A DNA stretch of 64,000 bases from Paenibacillus sp. OVF10 (GCA_022836915.1 CP094668.1:1178001-1242000), one strand, 5' to 3'. Shown: positions 49,390 to 58,774, counted from the stretch's first letter. Program-made: numbers and translations. The notes: generated by a model not told the origin, from the letters alone.

Positions 49390-50484
49390 ATGGGTAATAC
49401 AGATTGGTTAGTACATGTGGTCAGCCTTGTGTGTGCAAGTGTACTAGCTTTTTTGCTGGTTATCTACGGTTACATCTTATGGATGAAATATAGCAGTAGG
49501 CGCAGGGAAAAGGTTAAGACAGCACTGATGCAGGAATTACTTTCCGAAGATTCGGTGTTACAGCGGTATTTGGGCCAAGGAGAAGTAAAAGTAGACTTAT
49601 TGAATATGAGTGGAGATCAACAGAGCGTTTTGCAGCAGCTGTTATTGCAACGGCTTGCTCAAGGTCCGGTAGAGCACGAGACTCTGCGAATTCGTCTGTT
49701 ATCCTGGCAAGTCTTTGGAAGTTCATACCGGTCGGTTCTGAAGACGGGAAAGTGGAGTGAACGGGTTAACACGTTGTTATATATTGAACAGTTTCATATG
49801 ATAGAGCTTCTGCCCAGGTTAGAGGATATGCTGCGGGTTACTTCCTGTACGCCGCTTGAACGCTTCATCATTTTGCGCATATATGCCCGAACCGGTTATT
49901 TCAGAATCGTGAAGGAATTGTTGCGTGAGCAATATGTATGGTCCGATTCGCAGTATCTGCAGATTCTGCTGTTGCTTACCGATTCATCCTGGACTCGTCT
50001 GAAGGATCATTTCAAGGATGTACCTTATCAGGTCCAGTGTAATATCGTCCATGCCATTCGTATTCGGGATGACCAGACGGAGGGTGCTGTTGTTCTACTG
50101 GAGAAGCTCATTCTTGGAGAGGATGCGCTGCTGCGTACCCTCGCTTATCAGGCATTGGCTCAAGTGGGCAGAGGGCGTGAAGAGTTGCTGAAGGGGCTAT
50201 TGCTGGTATGGAACGAATCTGGTGAGGAAAGGCAACGCTCGGAAAGACTAACAGTGACCCGGCTTATGGGTACTGTTCATGCGGATGCTTTTATTCCTAG
50301 ACTGAAGATAATGATGGGTGATCCTTCTTTTCAGATCCGACAGGAAGCGGCGAATTCTCTTGCCCGGTACGAGCAGGGACTTGAAGAACTCCGGGAAACG
50401 GCTGTAAACCATCCGGATAAATATGCAAGGCAGATAGCGGAGGAAACGCTGGAAAGGATGCAGTATGGACGAAAGATGGATTGA
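49390..50484 (+). CDS. Membrane-anchored HEAT-repeat protein
   Basis: 364 residues. One N-terminal membrane helix (about residues 4-28), then helical repeats of HEAT type; the clearest are VVLLEKLILGEDALLRTLAY, ERLTVTRLMGTVHADAFIPR and PSFQIRQEAANSLARYEQG near the C-terminus. ATG 49390 was chosen for GAGGGTGG upstream. It overlaps the glycosyltransferase-like gene by 20 bp, so the proteins probably act together, with HEAT repeats as a cytoplasmic docking surface. Confidence 0.78.
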   Translation: MGNTDWLVHVVSLVCASVLAFLLVIYGYILWMKYSSRRREKVKTALMQELLSEDSVLQRYLGQGEVKVDLLNMSGDQQSVLQQLLLQRLAQGPVEHETLRIRLLSWQVFGSSYRSVLKTGKWSERVNTLLYIEQFHMIELLPRLEDMLRVTSCTPLERFIILRIYARTGYFRIVKELLREQYVWSDSQYLQILLLLTDSSWTRLKDHFKDVPYQVQCNIVHAIRIRDDQTEGAVVLLEKLILGEDALLRTLAYQALAQVGRGREELLKGLLLVWNESGEERQRSERLTVTRLMGTVHADAFIPRLKIMMGDPSFQIRQEAANSLARYEQGLEELRETAVNHPDKYARQIAEETLERMQYGRKMD

Positions 50485-51906
50485 GATGTTGCAGAGTTTT
50501 GTTTTGGCATGTTACGAGGGGGTATTTATCTATCTGGTGTTAGCGATTGTGATGTGCAGTGTTCTGGTAGTTGCTGCCGCTCGCACATTGATTCGCCAGA
50601 GGGATCTGGACCCGCTGCAATATCATGTGATGTTGGATGAAGAACTGGCTCCTGCGGTATCCCTGCTTGTCCCGATGCGTAATAGTGAGAATACGATCAT
50701 ACAGCGAATTAATTGTCTGCTGGATATTCAGTATGCACGCTATGAGGTTATTATCATTAATGATGGATCAGAGGATCGAACAATGCCACGGTTAATAGAA
50801 ACCTATGATCTAATGCCCATTCGGAGTAAAGTTCATTATTCGGGACTCGGCCAGGAGACGGCTCAGGTTAAATGTGTCTACCAATCCAGGTTGCATCATC
50901 GTCTGATTGTGATCGACAAGGAATATGGAGGACGAATGGACTCCCTGAATGCAGGCCTGAATATCTCGCAATATCCTTATATCGCCTCTGTTGGACCCTG
51001 GACAGTTCTGGAACGGGATGCATTGGTGAAGATTATGAAACCCGTTATGGATGCTCTCCCAGGAGAAGAGGTCGTTGCTTGTAGTGGACGATTAGATCTC
51101 ATGGCCCCCAGAAATACGGATCATACAGATTTAACGGATAACAGCACAAGACTTACGGGCAGTACGTTGTATGTAATGCAGACCATTGAATACGTGCGTG
51201 CTTTTTGATTAGTGGTGGGGGACTTGTTCGTTACAACATTAATGTGCTTTTATTTACGGCCCAAGTATTCGGTGTATTCAAAAAGAACCGGGTGTTGGAA
51301 GTTGGGGGTTACAAGCGCGACGACCAGGTCGCTCACATGGAACTGGTGATGCGGTTACAGAAACATATGAAGCAGATCCGGGAACATGGCCGTATTATAT
51401 ATATTCCCGATCCGATCTGCAGGGTAGAAGTACCCGGTACATGGCGTCAGCTGTGCAGACAGCGTATCGGTTGGCACATGCAGCTTGCAAGCAGTCTATG
51501 GACTCAGCGGAGCATGATCTTTAATCCGGCCTATGGCTGGATGGGGATGGTATCCATCCCTTATTTTATTCTGATCGAATTGTTGGGGCCTGTGATGGAA
51601 CTGGGAGCGATTTTGCTGTTCATTGCAGGCATAGGGCTACAGTTGGTGGATATCAACCTATGCATCATTCTCGCTTTGCTGCTCACGCTCTATGGTTCAC
51701 TGTTGTCCGCTGGTATGGTAATGTTCGAAGTATGGTGTTCACGCAAAGCGTACACGTCCAGAGCAGTGACGCGTCTGTTATTGTATGCTTGTTCGGAGAC
51801 GTTCTGGTTCAGACCGCTGAACAATATATTCCGTATGTTTGGCATTTTGCAGGCTATGGGATTGCGGAAGGCAGAGGAAAAGGACAGCAGACATGGATTA
51901 GGGTAA
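50465..51906 (+). CDS. Degenerate GT2 glycosyltransferase-like membrane protein (frame broken by one missing T)
   Basis: 480 residues after adding one T in the run at 51202-51206 (EYVRAFLISGGG). N-terminal TM (about 14-38), GT-A domain with LLVPMRNSENTI, VIIINDGSEDRT and GGRMDSLNAGLNISQYPY, and C-terminal TMs. It aligns well with processive GT2 enzymes, but catalytic residues are missing: where the DAD of the DxD motif belongs there is ASVGPWTVLERDA, the ED before MELV is AHMELV, and QxxRW is QRIGW. So it is likely inactive as a transferase and may scaffold or transport. Starts inside the end of the HEAT gene. Confidence 0.82.
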
Positions 51907-51960
51907 TCTAACGACCGATCCTGACAATACCTTGGAACAGAGCAAGGAGGAATACGCTTT

Positions 51961-53090
51961 ATGAAAAAAGTTACAGGCCAGCCACGATGTGGACGCTGGC
52001 TTGTTTTACAGTGGTATCGGTGGTGCTGGTTGTCCCCTGGATTATGTGGCAATCTCAGGCCCCTGTTCCACTGAACATTATGATTATTGACAAGAGCAGA
52101 CCGGACTTGTCCTATCAGGGGCACAAGGGATTGGTCTGGCTTTTGAATCAACAGAAGATTGTACAGCACACAGGGGAATACTACTCGTATGAAGAGGATT
52201 ATTACGGCTATGATCTTCAGGACGGGCTTCCACGAATGAAACAAATGCTGCCTGATGAGGTGACAGACACGGATCTGATCTATTTGACGGCGAATCGCAG
52301 TAGTCTGTCTGCACAGAAGAGTGCAGGGAAACAAGGCGGAATCTATGAAGGATTAACGATATATGATGTGCAGAAGATCCGCGAGGCTGCGTATAAAGGG
52401 GTAACGATTGTCGCCGAATACAGTGCCTTGGCAAATACGGCTTCGAAGATGACCAGGGAGCAACTGTATCCCAGTTTGGGAGTGAACAGCAGTGGATGGC
52501 AAGGGAAAACGGTATCTAATCTGCAAAGTATAGAAGAAGTCCCCCGGTGGGTTCGGGCGAATTATGAGCAGCGGGAGAAGAAGAAATGGTCATATTCCGG
52601 AGCGGGTATGCTGCTGATACATATGGATGGACAGGTCATGGTACTGGAGAAAGGTCCGGATGTGAAGACAGGCAATATACAGATTGCATTTACACCGGAA
52701 GGCAGCGATTGGAGCGGTATAACCCAGGATATACATTACAATGGCTGGTTCGATATCATTGTGCCGCAACAGAAGAATTCCATACTGGCCTGGTATAAGA
52801 CGGATTTGACGAAGGCAGGCGAGCAGAAACTGGGGAATGCAGGAATACCCGCGGAGTTTGCTGCACTTGTCCGCTACGATGACTATAATCGATCGTATTA
52901 CATGGCAGGGTCATTTGGTGAGATGAAGCATTATTCCTTCTGGCGCCGAATCCGGGGATGGGAGGTCGTCCGGTCCAAGCTTACGCCAGATCAGAAAGAT
53001 ATCCCTGACATGTTCTACTGGAAGGTGTACGTGCCAGTGATGAAGCATATTTTGAATGAAGTGCAGGATGGACGGCAGCAATGGCCATAG
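51961..53090 (+). CDS. Signal-anchored extracytoplasmic protein of unknown function (frame broken by one missing A)
   Basis: 376 residues after adding one A in the run at 51964-51969 (MKKSYRPATMWTLACF). ATG 51961 has AAGGAGG upstream. TM helix about residues 10-30, the rest outside. Segments such as LNIMIIDKSRPD, TDLIYLTANRSS and GIYEGLTIYDVQKIREAAYK then GVTIVAEYSALA suggest an alpha/beta (glutamine-amidotransferase-like or Rossmann-like) fold. No catalytic triad or deacetylase motif is visible. 54 bp after the pseudo-glycosyltransferase, so probably part of the same unit. Not recognised. Confidence 0.72.
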
Positions 53091-53307
53091 GGTGGTTGTA
53101 AAGAAAAACGTTCGGATGGAGAGCAGGTAGTGAAAGGCCGTTCTTCTGGAGTGAGGACCGGGAGATGTACATATTAGAGAAGCGCGTAGATGTGAGGGGC
53201 AGGAGTTTTGAGCGGAGCACGATATGTATCAGGCGGAAATTGAATTGCAATGTGTAATGCGATGCCGCTATGGCATCATGAACTGAAGTAACATATGTAG
53301 CAGACTC

Positions 53308-53500
53308 TAACGAACTTAGCACGTCTTATTCGGCCTAATTTGCTACGTTGGTAGATCTAACGAATCACAGACACGTTAAATGACGGAATATGCTCATTTT
53401 GCCTGTCCTACTGCCAGTTTTCTGCGAAATAGGATGTGTGGAGTTCGTTAGATTTTTCTATCCACTCTAATTGGCGTTATAGCGTGTCCTGGGTTCGTTA
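53308..53500. repeat. Palindromic intergenic repeat, family 1 (TAACGAA element), full copy
   Basis: TAACGAA at 53308-53314 and 53358-53364, TTCGTTA at 53444-53450 and 53494-53500; both pairs are exactly 50 bp apart. ATAGCGTGTCCTGGGTTCGTTA at the right end (in two parts, ATAGCGTGTCC and TGGGTTCGTTA) matches the copy at 2155-2346. It fills the 490-bp gap after the operon 49390-53090; nothing coding is seen in the gap. Confidence 0.8.
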
Positions 53501-53530
53501 GATTTTGGCAAGAAGGTGGAACAGCAACGT

Positions 53531-53563
53531 AAAAAGGACTGCAGAGGATCTGCAGTCCTTTTT
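53531..53563. terminator. Bidirectional terminator before the tetR gene
   Basis: AAAAAGGACTGCAGA-GGA-TCTGCAGTCCTTTTT, perfect 15-bp stem. Confidence 0.92.
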
Positions 53564-53583
53564 CATGATACAACCCGTGCGTA

Positions 53584-54156
53584 CTAGTTTTCGTGAAGAT
53601 GCCGGAGTCCGTGCAGGAAGGCGGATACGGTCAGACGCAGACTTTCGTCCGGATCAAAGTTCATGCCGAAGCCGCCCTGTGCCTCAATGGAGGCAAATCC
53701 ATGGCAGAGGCTGCGTAAACCACGAACGGCGTGCAATGCTTCCGCTTCGGTGAGCGGGTAGGGCTGCAAGCTGTGCAGCAGCAACTCCAGCGTGGCTGTG
53801 CTGGCCGCGGCGAGCTGTGGCTCCTCGCGGTCCGGGGCATGAAATGAGGCTTCGTACAGCCCGGGGTGCTCGCGGACGAAGCCAATGTATGCCGCAGCGA
53901 TGGCCTGGATGGCATCGTCGCCTGTGCGGTCAGCGATAGCCTCGGTTAATGCGCGGCTGAGCTGTTGTACGGACATCAGCGCCATTTCCTGGCGAAGCCC
54001 GGGAAGTCCGCTGATGTGGTTGTAGAGCGACGGCGAGCGCACATCCAGCCGCTGTGCCAACGCGGCGAGTGTCAGCGCCTGAAAGCCGTCGCTGTCAGCA
54101 AGCTGGGCCGCGGCACTGAGCAGAGCGCCGCGATCCAGCCCTTGCCGGGGGCTCAT
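53584..54156 (-). CDS. TetR family transcriptional regulator
   Basis: 190 residues. N-terminal HTH: DRGALLSAAAQLADSDGFQA, LTLAALAQRLDVRSPSLYNH, then the C-terminal TetR/WHG-type ligand domain. ATG 54156 probably overlaps the stop of the upstream metallo-beta-lactamase gene as ATGA. The gene is visibly richer in GC than its neighbours. It likely represses its own operon through the paired ACTAAT-N3-ATTAGT sites at 54902-54937. Confidence 0.88.
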   Translation of the reverse strand: MSPRQGLDRGALLSAAAQLADSDGFQALTLAALAQRLDVRSPSLYNHISGLPGLRQEMALMSVQQLSRALTEAIADRTGDDAIQAIAAAYIGFVREHPGLYEASFHAPDREEPQLAAASTATLELLLHSLQPYPLTEAEALHAVRGLRSLCHGFASIEAQGGFGMNFDPDESLRLTVSAFLHGLRHLHEN

Positions 54157-54883
54157 AGTTGCCCCCGGCAAGATCAAACCGCTGCTGTGCATCAGCGGTT
54201 GCCGCGCGCATGGCGGCCGCGGGCTGGCGCAGCATCCGTCCGTGGCCTACAGCCAGCACGGACGGTTCCAGCTCCGCCAGACGCTTCGCGCTGGCCAGAG
54301 CCGCTTCGCGGTTCCACGTCGCCAGCGCGGGGAACGGGAAGAGCGGGCGCACGCGGCCGGATACGGCAAGGCCGCCTTGCAGCTGGTACGCGTCGCCAGC
54401 GATGAGCACGCGGCTGCGCGTATTCATGAAGGCCATATGCCCCGGCGTATGGCCTGGTGAGGCAATGGCGACCAGTGACCCAATATGATCACCGTCATCC
54501 AGCAAGTGGTTTGGCTGGGTGCGCACCGCTTTGGGCTTAGGCACCCCGCCGCGTACCGGAGTTTGTGGCTCACCGGGAAGAAGGGAAGTATCACCCGCCA
54601 ATAGCCGGGCATCCCGTCTGGAGATGAAAACCTCGGCTTGGGGCAGTGCCTCTTTGAGACGATCCAATGCACCAATATGGTCGCTATGCGCGTGAGTCAG
54701 AATGATCTTGGTAATGGGCTTTCCAAGGGACTGGGCAGTTGCCAAAATCCCCTTAAAACTGAACGGTATTCCGGCATCAATCAGGGTTAATCCATCTTCC
54801 TCTTCGACCAGGTATACGTTCACAGGGAAGAGTCTTGGAAAAAACGTAACTTGAACGACATCATATTCTCGGGTAATGCGCAT
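54095..54883 (-). CDS. Metallo-beta-lactamase-fold hydrolase
   Basis: Cytoplasmic MBL-fold enzyme. Metal-binding motif THAHSDHIG (about residues 63-71), later His in GHTPGHMAF, Asp in VLIAGDAYQ and the final His in AVGHGR. AAGGAGGG precedes the ATG. The open frame is 262 codons, but its last 20 run over the tetR gene in another frame; one more base in the C-run at 54162-54166 would give ...FDLAGGQL and a stop at 54153, in ATGA overlap with tetR (243 residues). Relatives include glyoxalase II-like and quorum-quenching lactonases; no substrate assigned. Confidence 0.88.
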   Translation of the reverse strand: MRITREYDVVQVTFFPRLFPVNVYLVEEEDGLTLIDAGIPFSFKGILATAQSLGKPITKIILTHAHSDHIGALDRLKEALPQAEVFISRRDARLLAGDTSLLPGEPQTPVRGGVPKPKAVRTQPNHLLDDGDHIGSLVAIASPGHTPGHMAFMNTRSRVLIAGDAYQLQGGLAVSGRVRPLFPFPALATWNREAALASAKRLAELEPSVLAVGHGRMLRQPAAAMRAATADAQQRFDLAGGNYEPPARAGSRRSAQCRGPAC

Positions 54884-54901
54884 CGTTGAACCCTCCTTAA
54901 A

Positions 54902-54937
54902 ACTAATGGTATTAGTATAATAACTAATGTCATTAGT
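54902..54937. promoter_or_regulatory. Tandem TetR operator with overlapping promoter
   Basis: Two identical palindromes ACTAAT-N3-ATTAGT at 54902-54916 and 54923-54937, centres 21 bp (two helical turns) apart. On the - strand a promoter TTGCTA-17 bp-TATTAT overlaps them: the upstream palindrome fills the spacer and the other lies just after the -10. It drives the MBL-tetR unit, so autorepression is expected. Confidence 0.8.
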
Positions 54938-55221
54938 TTTAGCAATACATGTCGTTCATTTTATTCAAATAAAAAAATTTAAAATAATGATGCACTTTAC
55001 AAAAAAGCGTTTTCAAATTGAAGATTACCGATTATAATAATCACGTAAGCCCTTTCATATGTCTATCTTATTGGAGCCCTTCGCGTAGCGAAAGGCTCAC
55101 TTTTTTGTTCTTTTTGGATTAAATGGAAGACGGGATGTTAATCCTAGCTTAATTGTGTTGATGAGCTGTAAGTATTGGTATAACAGGAAAAATTACGTTT
55201 GATCTCCATGCTGGGTGAAAG
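54938..55221. other. Gap between divergent units
   Basis: AT-rich. A hairpin GGAGCCCTTCGCG-TAGCG-AAAGGCTC followed by ACTTTTTTG (about 55072-55105) looks like a terminator on the + strand. No gene was recognised. Confidence 0.45.
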
Positions 55222-55259
55222 TTGACAAACATAACTGTTATTCATATAATGACAGTTAT
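55222..55259 (+). promoter_or_regulatory. Consensus promoter with Rrf2-type operator
   Basis: TTGACA (55222-55227), 17-bp spacer, TATAAT (55245-55250): a perfect sigma-A promoter. The inverted repeat ATAACTGT (55231-55238) and ACAGTTAT (55252-55259) brackets the -10, so a bound regulator would block RNA polymerase; autoregulation by the Rrf2 protein is likely. Confidence 0.8.
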
Positions 55260-55311
55260 ACTTACCTTGAGTTGGAGTTCATCGGTGTTGTAAGCCGGGA
55301 AGGAGTAAGTT

Positions 55312-55776
55312 ATGAACAGCGAATTTACCATAGCGGTGCATTGTCTTGTTTTTCTGTCGATGAGAGATGAGTGTATGGCCAATAGTGAAGATTTGTCCCA
55401 GAGTGTGGGTACACACCCGGCCAGAGTCCGTAAGGTACTTAGTGTTCTGCGCAAGCATGGTTACCTGACGACCAAGGAAGGTGCTCATGGTGGGTACTTG
55501 CTTAGCCGTCCAAGTGAAGAGATCAAGCTGGGAGAATTGTACAGACTGGTAGCTGGTGGTTCACTCGGTCCCAACTGGTGCTCAGGGGAGTCCGGTTCAT
55601 CGTGCGTGGTATCTTCCAATATGCAAGATGTGATGGGGAACATATATAACGGAGGCGAAGAGGCGCTCAGCGCTTATTTTGACCGTATATCCATTCAAGA
55701 TGTGAAAGAGCGCATAGGTCATGGGGAAGCGATAACCTTGTCGCTAAATGGATTGCCTGCAAAGGAGAAGTCCTGA
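55312..55776 (+). CDS. Rrf2 family transcriptional regulator
   Basis: 154 residues. Winged HTH: MNSEFTIAVHCLVFLS, THPARVRKVLSVLRKHGYLT, KEGAHGGYLLSRP. Two Cys (about residues 86 and 94: NWCSGESGSSC) in the region where some Rrf2 proteins hold an Fe-S cluster; three Cys are not present, so it is closer to YwnA-type members. GAAGGAG precedes the ATG. A nitroreductase gene follows after about 260 bp and may be its target. Confidence 0.9.
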   Translation: MNSEFTIAVHCLVFLSMRDECMANSEDLSQSVGTHPARVRKVLSVLRKHGYLTTKEGAHGGYLLSRPSEEIKLGELYRLVAGGSLGPNWCSGESGSSCVVSSNMQDVMGNIYNGGEEALSAYFDRISIQDVKERIGHGEAITLSLNGLPAKEKS

Positions 55777-56039
55777 CGGAGTCCACAACGAATGGTCCTT
55801 CATGACATGGCCTTGGTTTAGTCAGGCATGGTTGGACAAGTTATGGCATTGGCGTGTGCTCCGGTGAAAGATCCATTGATGTTCTCAGGCGATTCCGGGC
55901 ATAACGTGAACACAGATGGGGAGAGATCGTCTGCGCTGATGTTATTTTCGGAAGGCAAATCCTTGGTAGAGTATACTTCAAGATCACCTTGCGAAAGTAA
56001 AAGAAGTATAAACAAATTAGATTCTGGGGAGTGGAACAC

Positions 56040-56665
56040 ATGTCAGGCATTGAAAAAATGAAACACTTCGCGTTATTAGCGAACGCCATGCTGTCAAAAA
56101 GTACGAAAAAGGATTTGAATTGCCTGAAGCTGATCTCAATGCGATTCTGACAGCAGCTGCGGAAGCACCATCTTCATGGAACCTGCAACACTGGAGATTC
56201 CTCGTGATTGAATCCGAAGCAGACAAAGCGAAATTGCTGCCAGTTGCTTACGGTCAAAGTCAGATCGTGGAAAGTTCAGTTACGATTGCTGTTCTTGGAG
56301 ATTTGGAAGCAAACCGTAACACCGTAATCTACGATCAAGCTGTTGAAGCAGGCGCACTGACTGCTGAGGTTCGTGACGCATTGGTTGGACAGATCAACGG
56401 TGCTTACCAAAGCCCGCAGATCGCTCGCGATGAAGCGATCCGCAATGCATCTTTTGCTTCCCAAAATATTATGCTTGCTGCACGCTCCCTGGGTTACGAT
56501 ACATGTCCAATCGGTGGATATAATCCACAAAAACTGATCGAAACATTCAACATTCCTGCACGATTTGTGCCTACGTTGTTGATTACTGTAGGTAAAGCTG
56601 CACAGCCAGCTCGCCCGTCAGGACGTTTACCGTTGTCTGAGGTTGTTGTTAAAGGTTCTTTCTAA
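56040..56665 (+). CDS. Nitroreductase family protein (frame broken by one missing A)
   Basis: 208 residues after correction; FMN-dependent NAD(P)H oxidoreductase, YdgI/YodC-like. ATG 56040 follows GGGGAGTG. One more A in the run at 56053-56058 gives MSGIEKNETLRVISERHAVK and continues into KYEKGFELPEADL. FMN-binding parts: ERHAVKKYE, AAEAPSSWNLQHWRF and YDTCPIGGYNPQKL. Likely detoxifies quinones or nitro compounds; next to an Rrf2 regulator. Confidence 0.9.
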
Positions 56666-56715
56666 GTTAGAAAGTTAAATCTGATGATTTTGCATCAGTG
56701 ATATAAGTATAATAC

Positions 56716-56756
56716 AAACAGCCGCACTTTCCTGTTGAGGGAAGGTGCGGCTGTTT
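56716..56756 (+). terminator. Terminator of the nitroreductase gene
   Basis: AAACAGCCGCAC and GTGCGGCTGTTT form a perfect 12-bp stem with a nested TTCC/GGAA pair. Confidence 0.85.
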
Positions 56757-56851
56757 GGCATATTGAGGTTGTATGGAAAAGTCCACTAACGGTGACTCCA
56801 ATCGAGCGGATTCACCACTCAAGTGAGTTCTTAGCTCCTACCATGAAATGA

Positions 56852-57534
56852 TTACTTCTCAGGTGTTTCCGGGATTTGTGGTGCATGGAACGATTCCATG
56901 TACTCGATTGCGTTAAACATCATCACTGCTGCTTCAGCGCGAGTAATCGTTTGTTTGGGATTGAAGTTTCCGTCGGCATCCAGTTCATTGATTTTGAGAA
57001 CGAGTGAACGCTGAATGGCACCTTGATACTCTGGCGTAAGTTCCTGTTCGTCGGTAATGTCCACAGGTTTGATATTAATCATCGGCAGACCGCCTTTGGC
57101 CTCGATGCCTTGCATCAGGAACAGTGTGAATTGTTCACGAGTAAGCGGTTTGGACGGATCGATATCCTGTGACATCTGAATGCCATTATATTGTGCGCGG
57201 ATAAATGCATCACTGTACCAAACGCCATCTTTTACATGAGAGAAGTGGTCACTTGGTAGCGGCTGTTTGATAAAACGGATCGTGTCCAGATTCAGATTCA
57301 GTCCGTCCGCAATCAGTTGAATACCCTGAGCGGTATTTAACTCCAGTTCAGGTTTGAACAAGCTGTCACTCACACCTTTGATGAATCCATCCTGATGGAG
57401 AGATTCGATTTTGTCTGCTCCTGCGATACCTTGAATATCCGTGAATTGGGCCTGCGCAGCGTTGATCGGGCCTGCACTTAGAGACAGCGTGAGCAGAGCT
57501 CCCGCAGTTAATGTAGCTAGTATATTTTTTTCAT
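56852..57534 (-). CDS. S-layer homology (SLH) domain protein (probable missing base near the start)
   Basis: 227 residues if one more T is added to the + strand run at 57525-57531, giving MKKNILATLTAGALL; as read, the frame runs to GTG 57550 without a good ribosome binding site. Signal peptide 1-28 (cleavage near NAAQA). Three SLH-like units: FTDIQGIAGADKIESLHQDG then FIKGVSDSLFKPE; VWYSDAFIRAQYNGI; and DGNFNPKQTITRAEAAVMMF. SLH domains bind pyruvylated secondary cell-wall polymer. No other domain is present, so it may be a wall-anchored structural or assembly protein. Confidence 0.85.
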
Positions 57535-57679
57535 GATAGGTTCGCCTCACTTTTCCAGGGAAGATCCCTTTATATAAAAGTTATTTGCCCCTATAGACGA
57601 CCCTTCTGTTCAAAAGGTTGCTGCAATTTTCCAACTGAATTCATAATCATTTAGAAAGGGCTAAGTGAAGGCACTGCCT

Positions 57680-58540
57680 CTAACCTTTGGATTTATTTCG
57701 ATAATCTGTGGGTGAACGTCCCATCATTTTGCTGAACAGACGGGAGAAGTAGTACGGGTCTTTGAATCCAAGCTCGGAACTGATCTGCTTCACGGTCCAA
57801 TCGGTAAAATCCAGATAGCGGCAGGAATGCTGAATCTTAAGCCGTAGGAAATAATCGATGGGCGAATGCCCCGTAGCTTGCTTGAATAACTGAGAGTAAT
57901 GAGGGACAGACAGTCGCGCGTGAGACGCCAGTTCCTTGAGGGTGATTCCATTCTCCAGGTGCTCCAGCATATATTGAACGGATTGTTCAGCCGCACGTTT
58001 GCTGCTCACGATCCCACCATCTGTTCCTGTCGTCTCCGGTCCATAAGCGAGCATACCAAGCATATAACCGATAATCTGGGAGGCATACGTCATCGTCTGC
58101 ATGGAGTAACCTGTCTCTAGCGCGCCGTAACATTCATGAAAAAGCTCAAGCCATTTTTGAGCCTTGGCCGGTGGCATGGTAGTAATATGATGAGTTAACA
58201 ATGGTTCTATGTAGGATAAAACGTGTTCCCCGCGCAGATGAATCCAGAAGATGCTCCATGGTTCAGCTGTGTTGGCACCATACACATGAGGAACATGTGC
58301 AGGCAATATGACAAGGTTTCCCGGGCGGACATCATATGTCTTGCTGCCATCCATCGTATACCAGCCTGTACCTTGGGCACAGTACATCAGAATGTGTGAC
58401 TCACAACCACCGGGACGGTCTCGGTAATGATGCTCCGCTTCGTGAAAATAACCGATATCGGTAACATATAGTCCGGACGTGACTGGATAAGCTGCGGTTT
58501 CTTGCAGCAGTGAGTCTGGAAGCACAATGAGTTTTTGCAT
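57680..58540 (-). CDS. AraC family transcriptional regulator
   Basis: 286 residues. N-terminal cupin-like sensor (GLYVTDIGYFHEAEHHYRDR, then GNLVILPAHVPHVYG) and C-terminal double HTH (ITLKELASHARLSVPHYSQL, FKQATGHSPIDYF, and LGFKDPYYFSRLFSKMMG). ATG 58540 (MQKLIVLPDS) is chosen from family length; the frame is open back to 58627 and ATG 58591 is an alternative. Divergent from the lactonase gene. AraC proteins of this type in Paenibacillus often control sugar-use genes; the inducer is unknown. Confidence 0.88.
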   Translation of the reverse strand: MQKLIVLPDSLLQETAAYPVTSGLYVTDIGYFHEAEHHYRDRPGGCESHILMYCAQGTGWYTMDGSKTYDVRPGNLVILPAHVPHVYGANTAEPWSIFWIHLRGEHVLSYIEPLLTHHITTMPPAKAQKWLELFHECYGALETGYSMQTMTYASQIIGYMLGMLAYGPETTGTDGGIVSSKRAAEQSVQYMLEHLENGITLKELASHARLSVPHYSQLFKQATGHSPIDYFLRLKIQHSCRYLDFTDWTVKQISSELGFKDPYYFSRLFSKMMGRSPTDYRNKSKG

Positions 58541-58774
58541 ACGAAATCCGTCAGATTTACGCTGTAGGGGTGGTCTGTTGTTAGGTCTCATACTTTGTAT
58601 TATGGTGAGAGGGGATAAGGGAGTCAATGACGGATATGAGAGCGCTCACCGGGGTTGTTATCGATTTAGAAAGCCACGTTACAGGAAGTGAAGCAGTTGC
58701 CTGTGAATTGGGTAAGTACATATCAGTGGGAAGAATCAGAACAGTGAATATACAGGATAAGGGAGAGATTAGAT

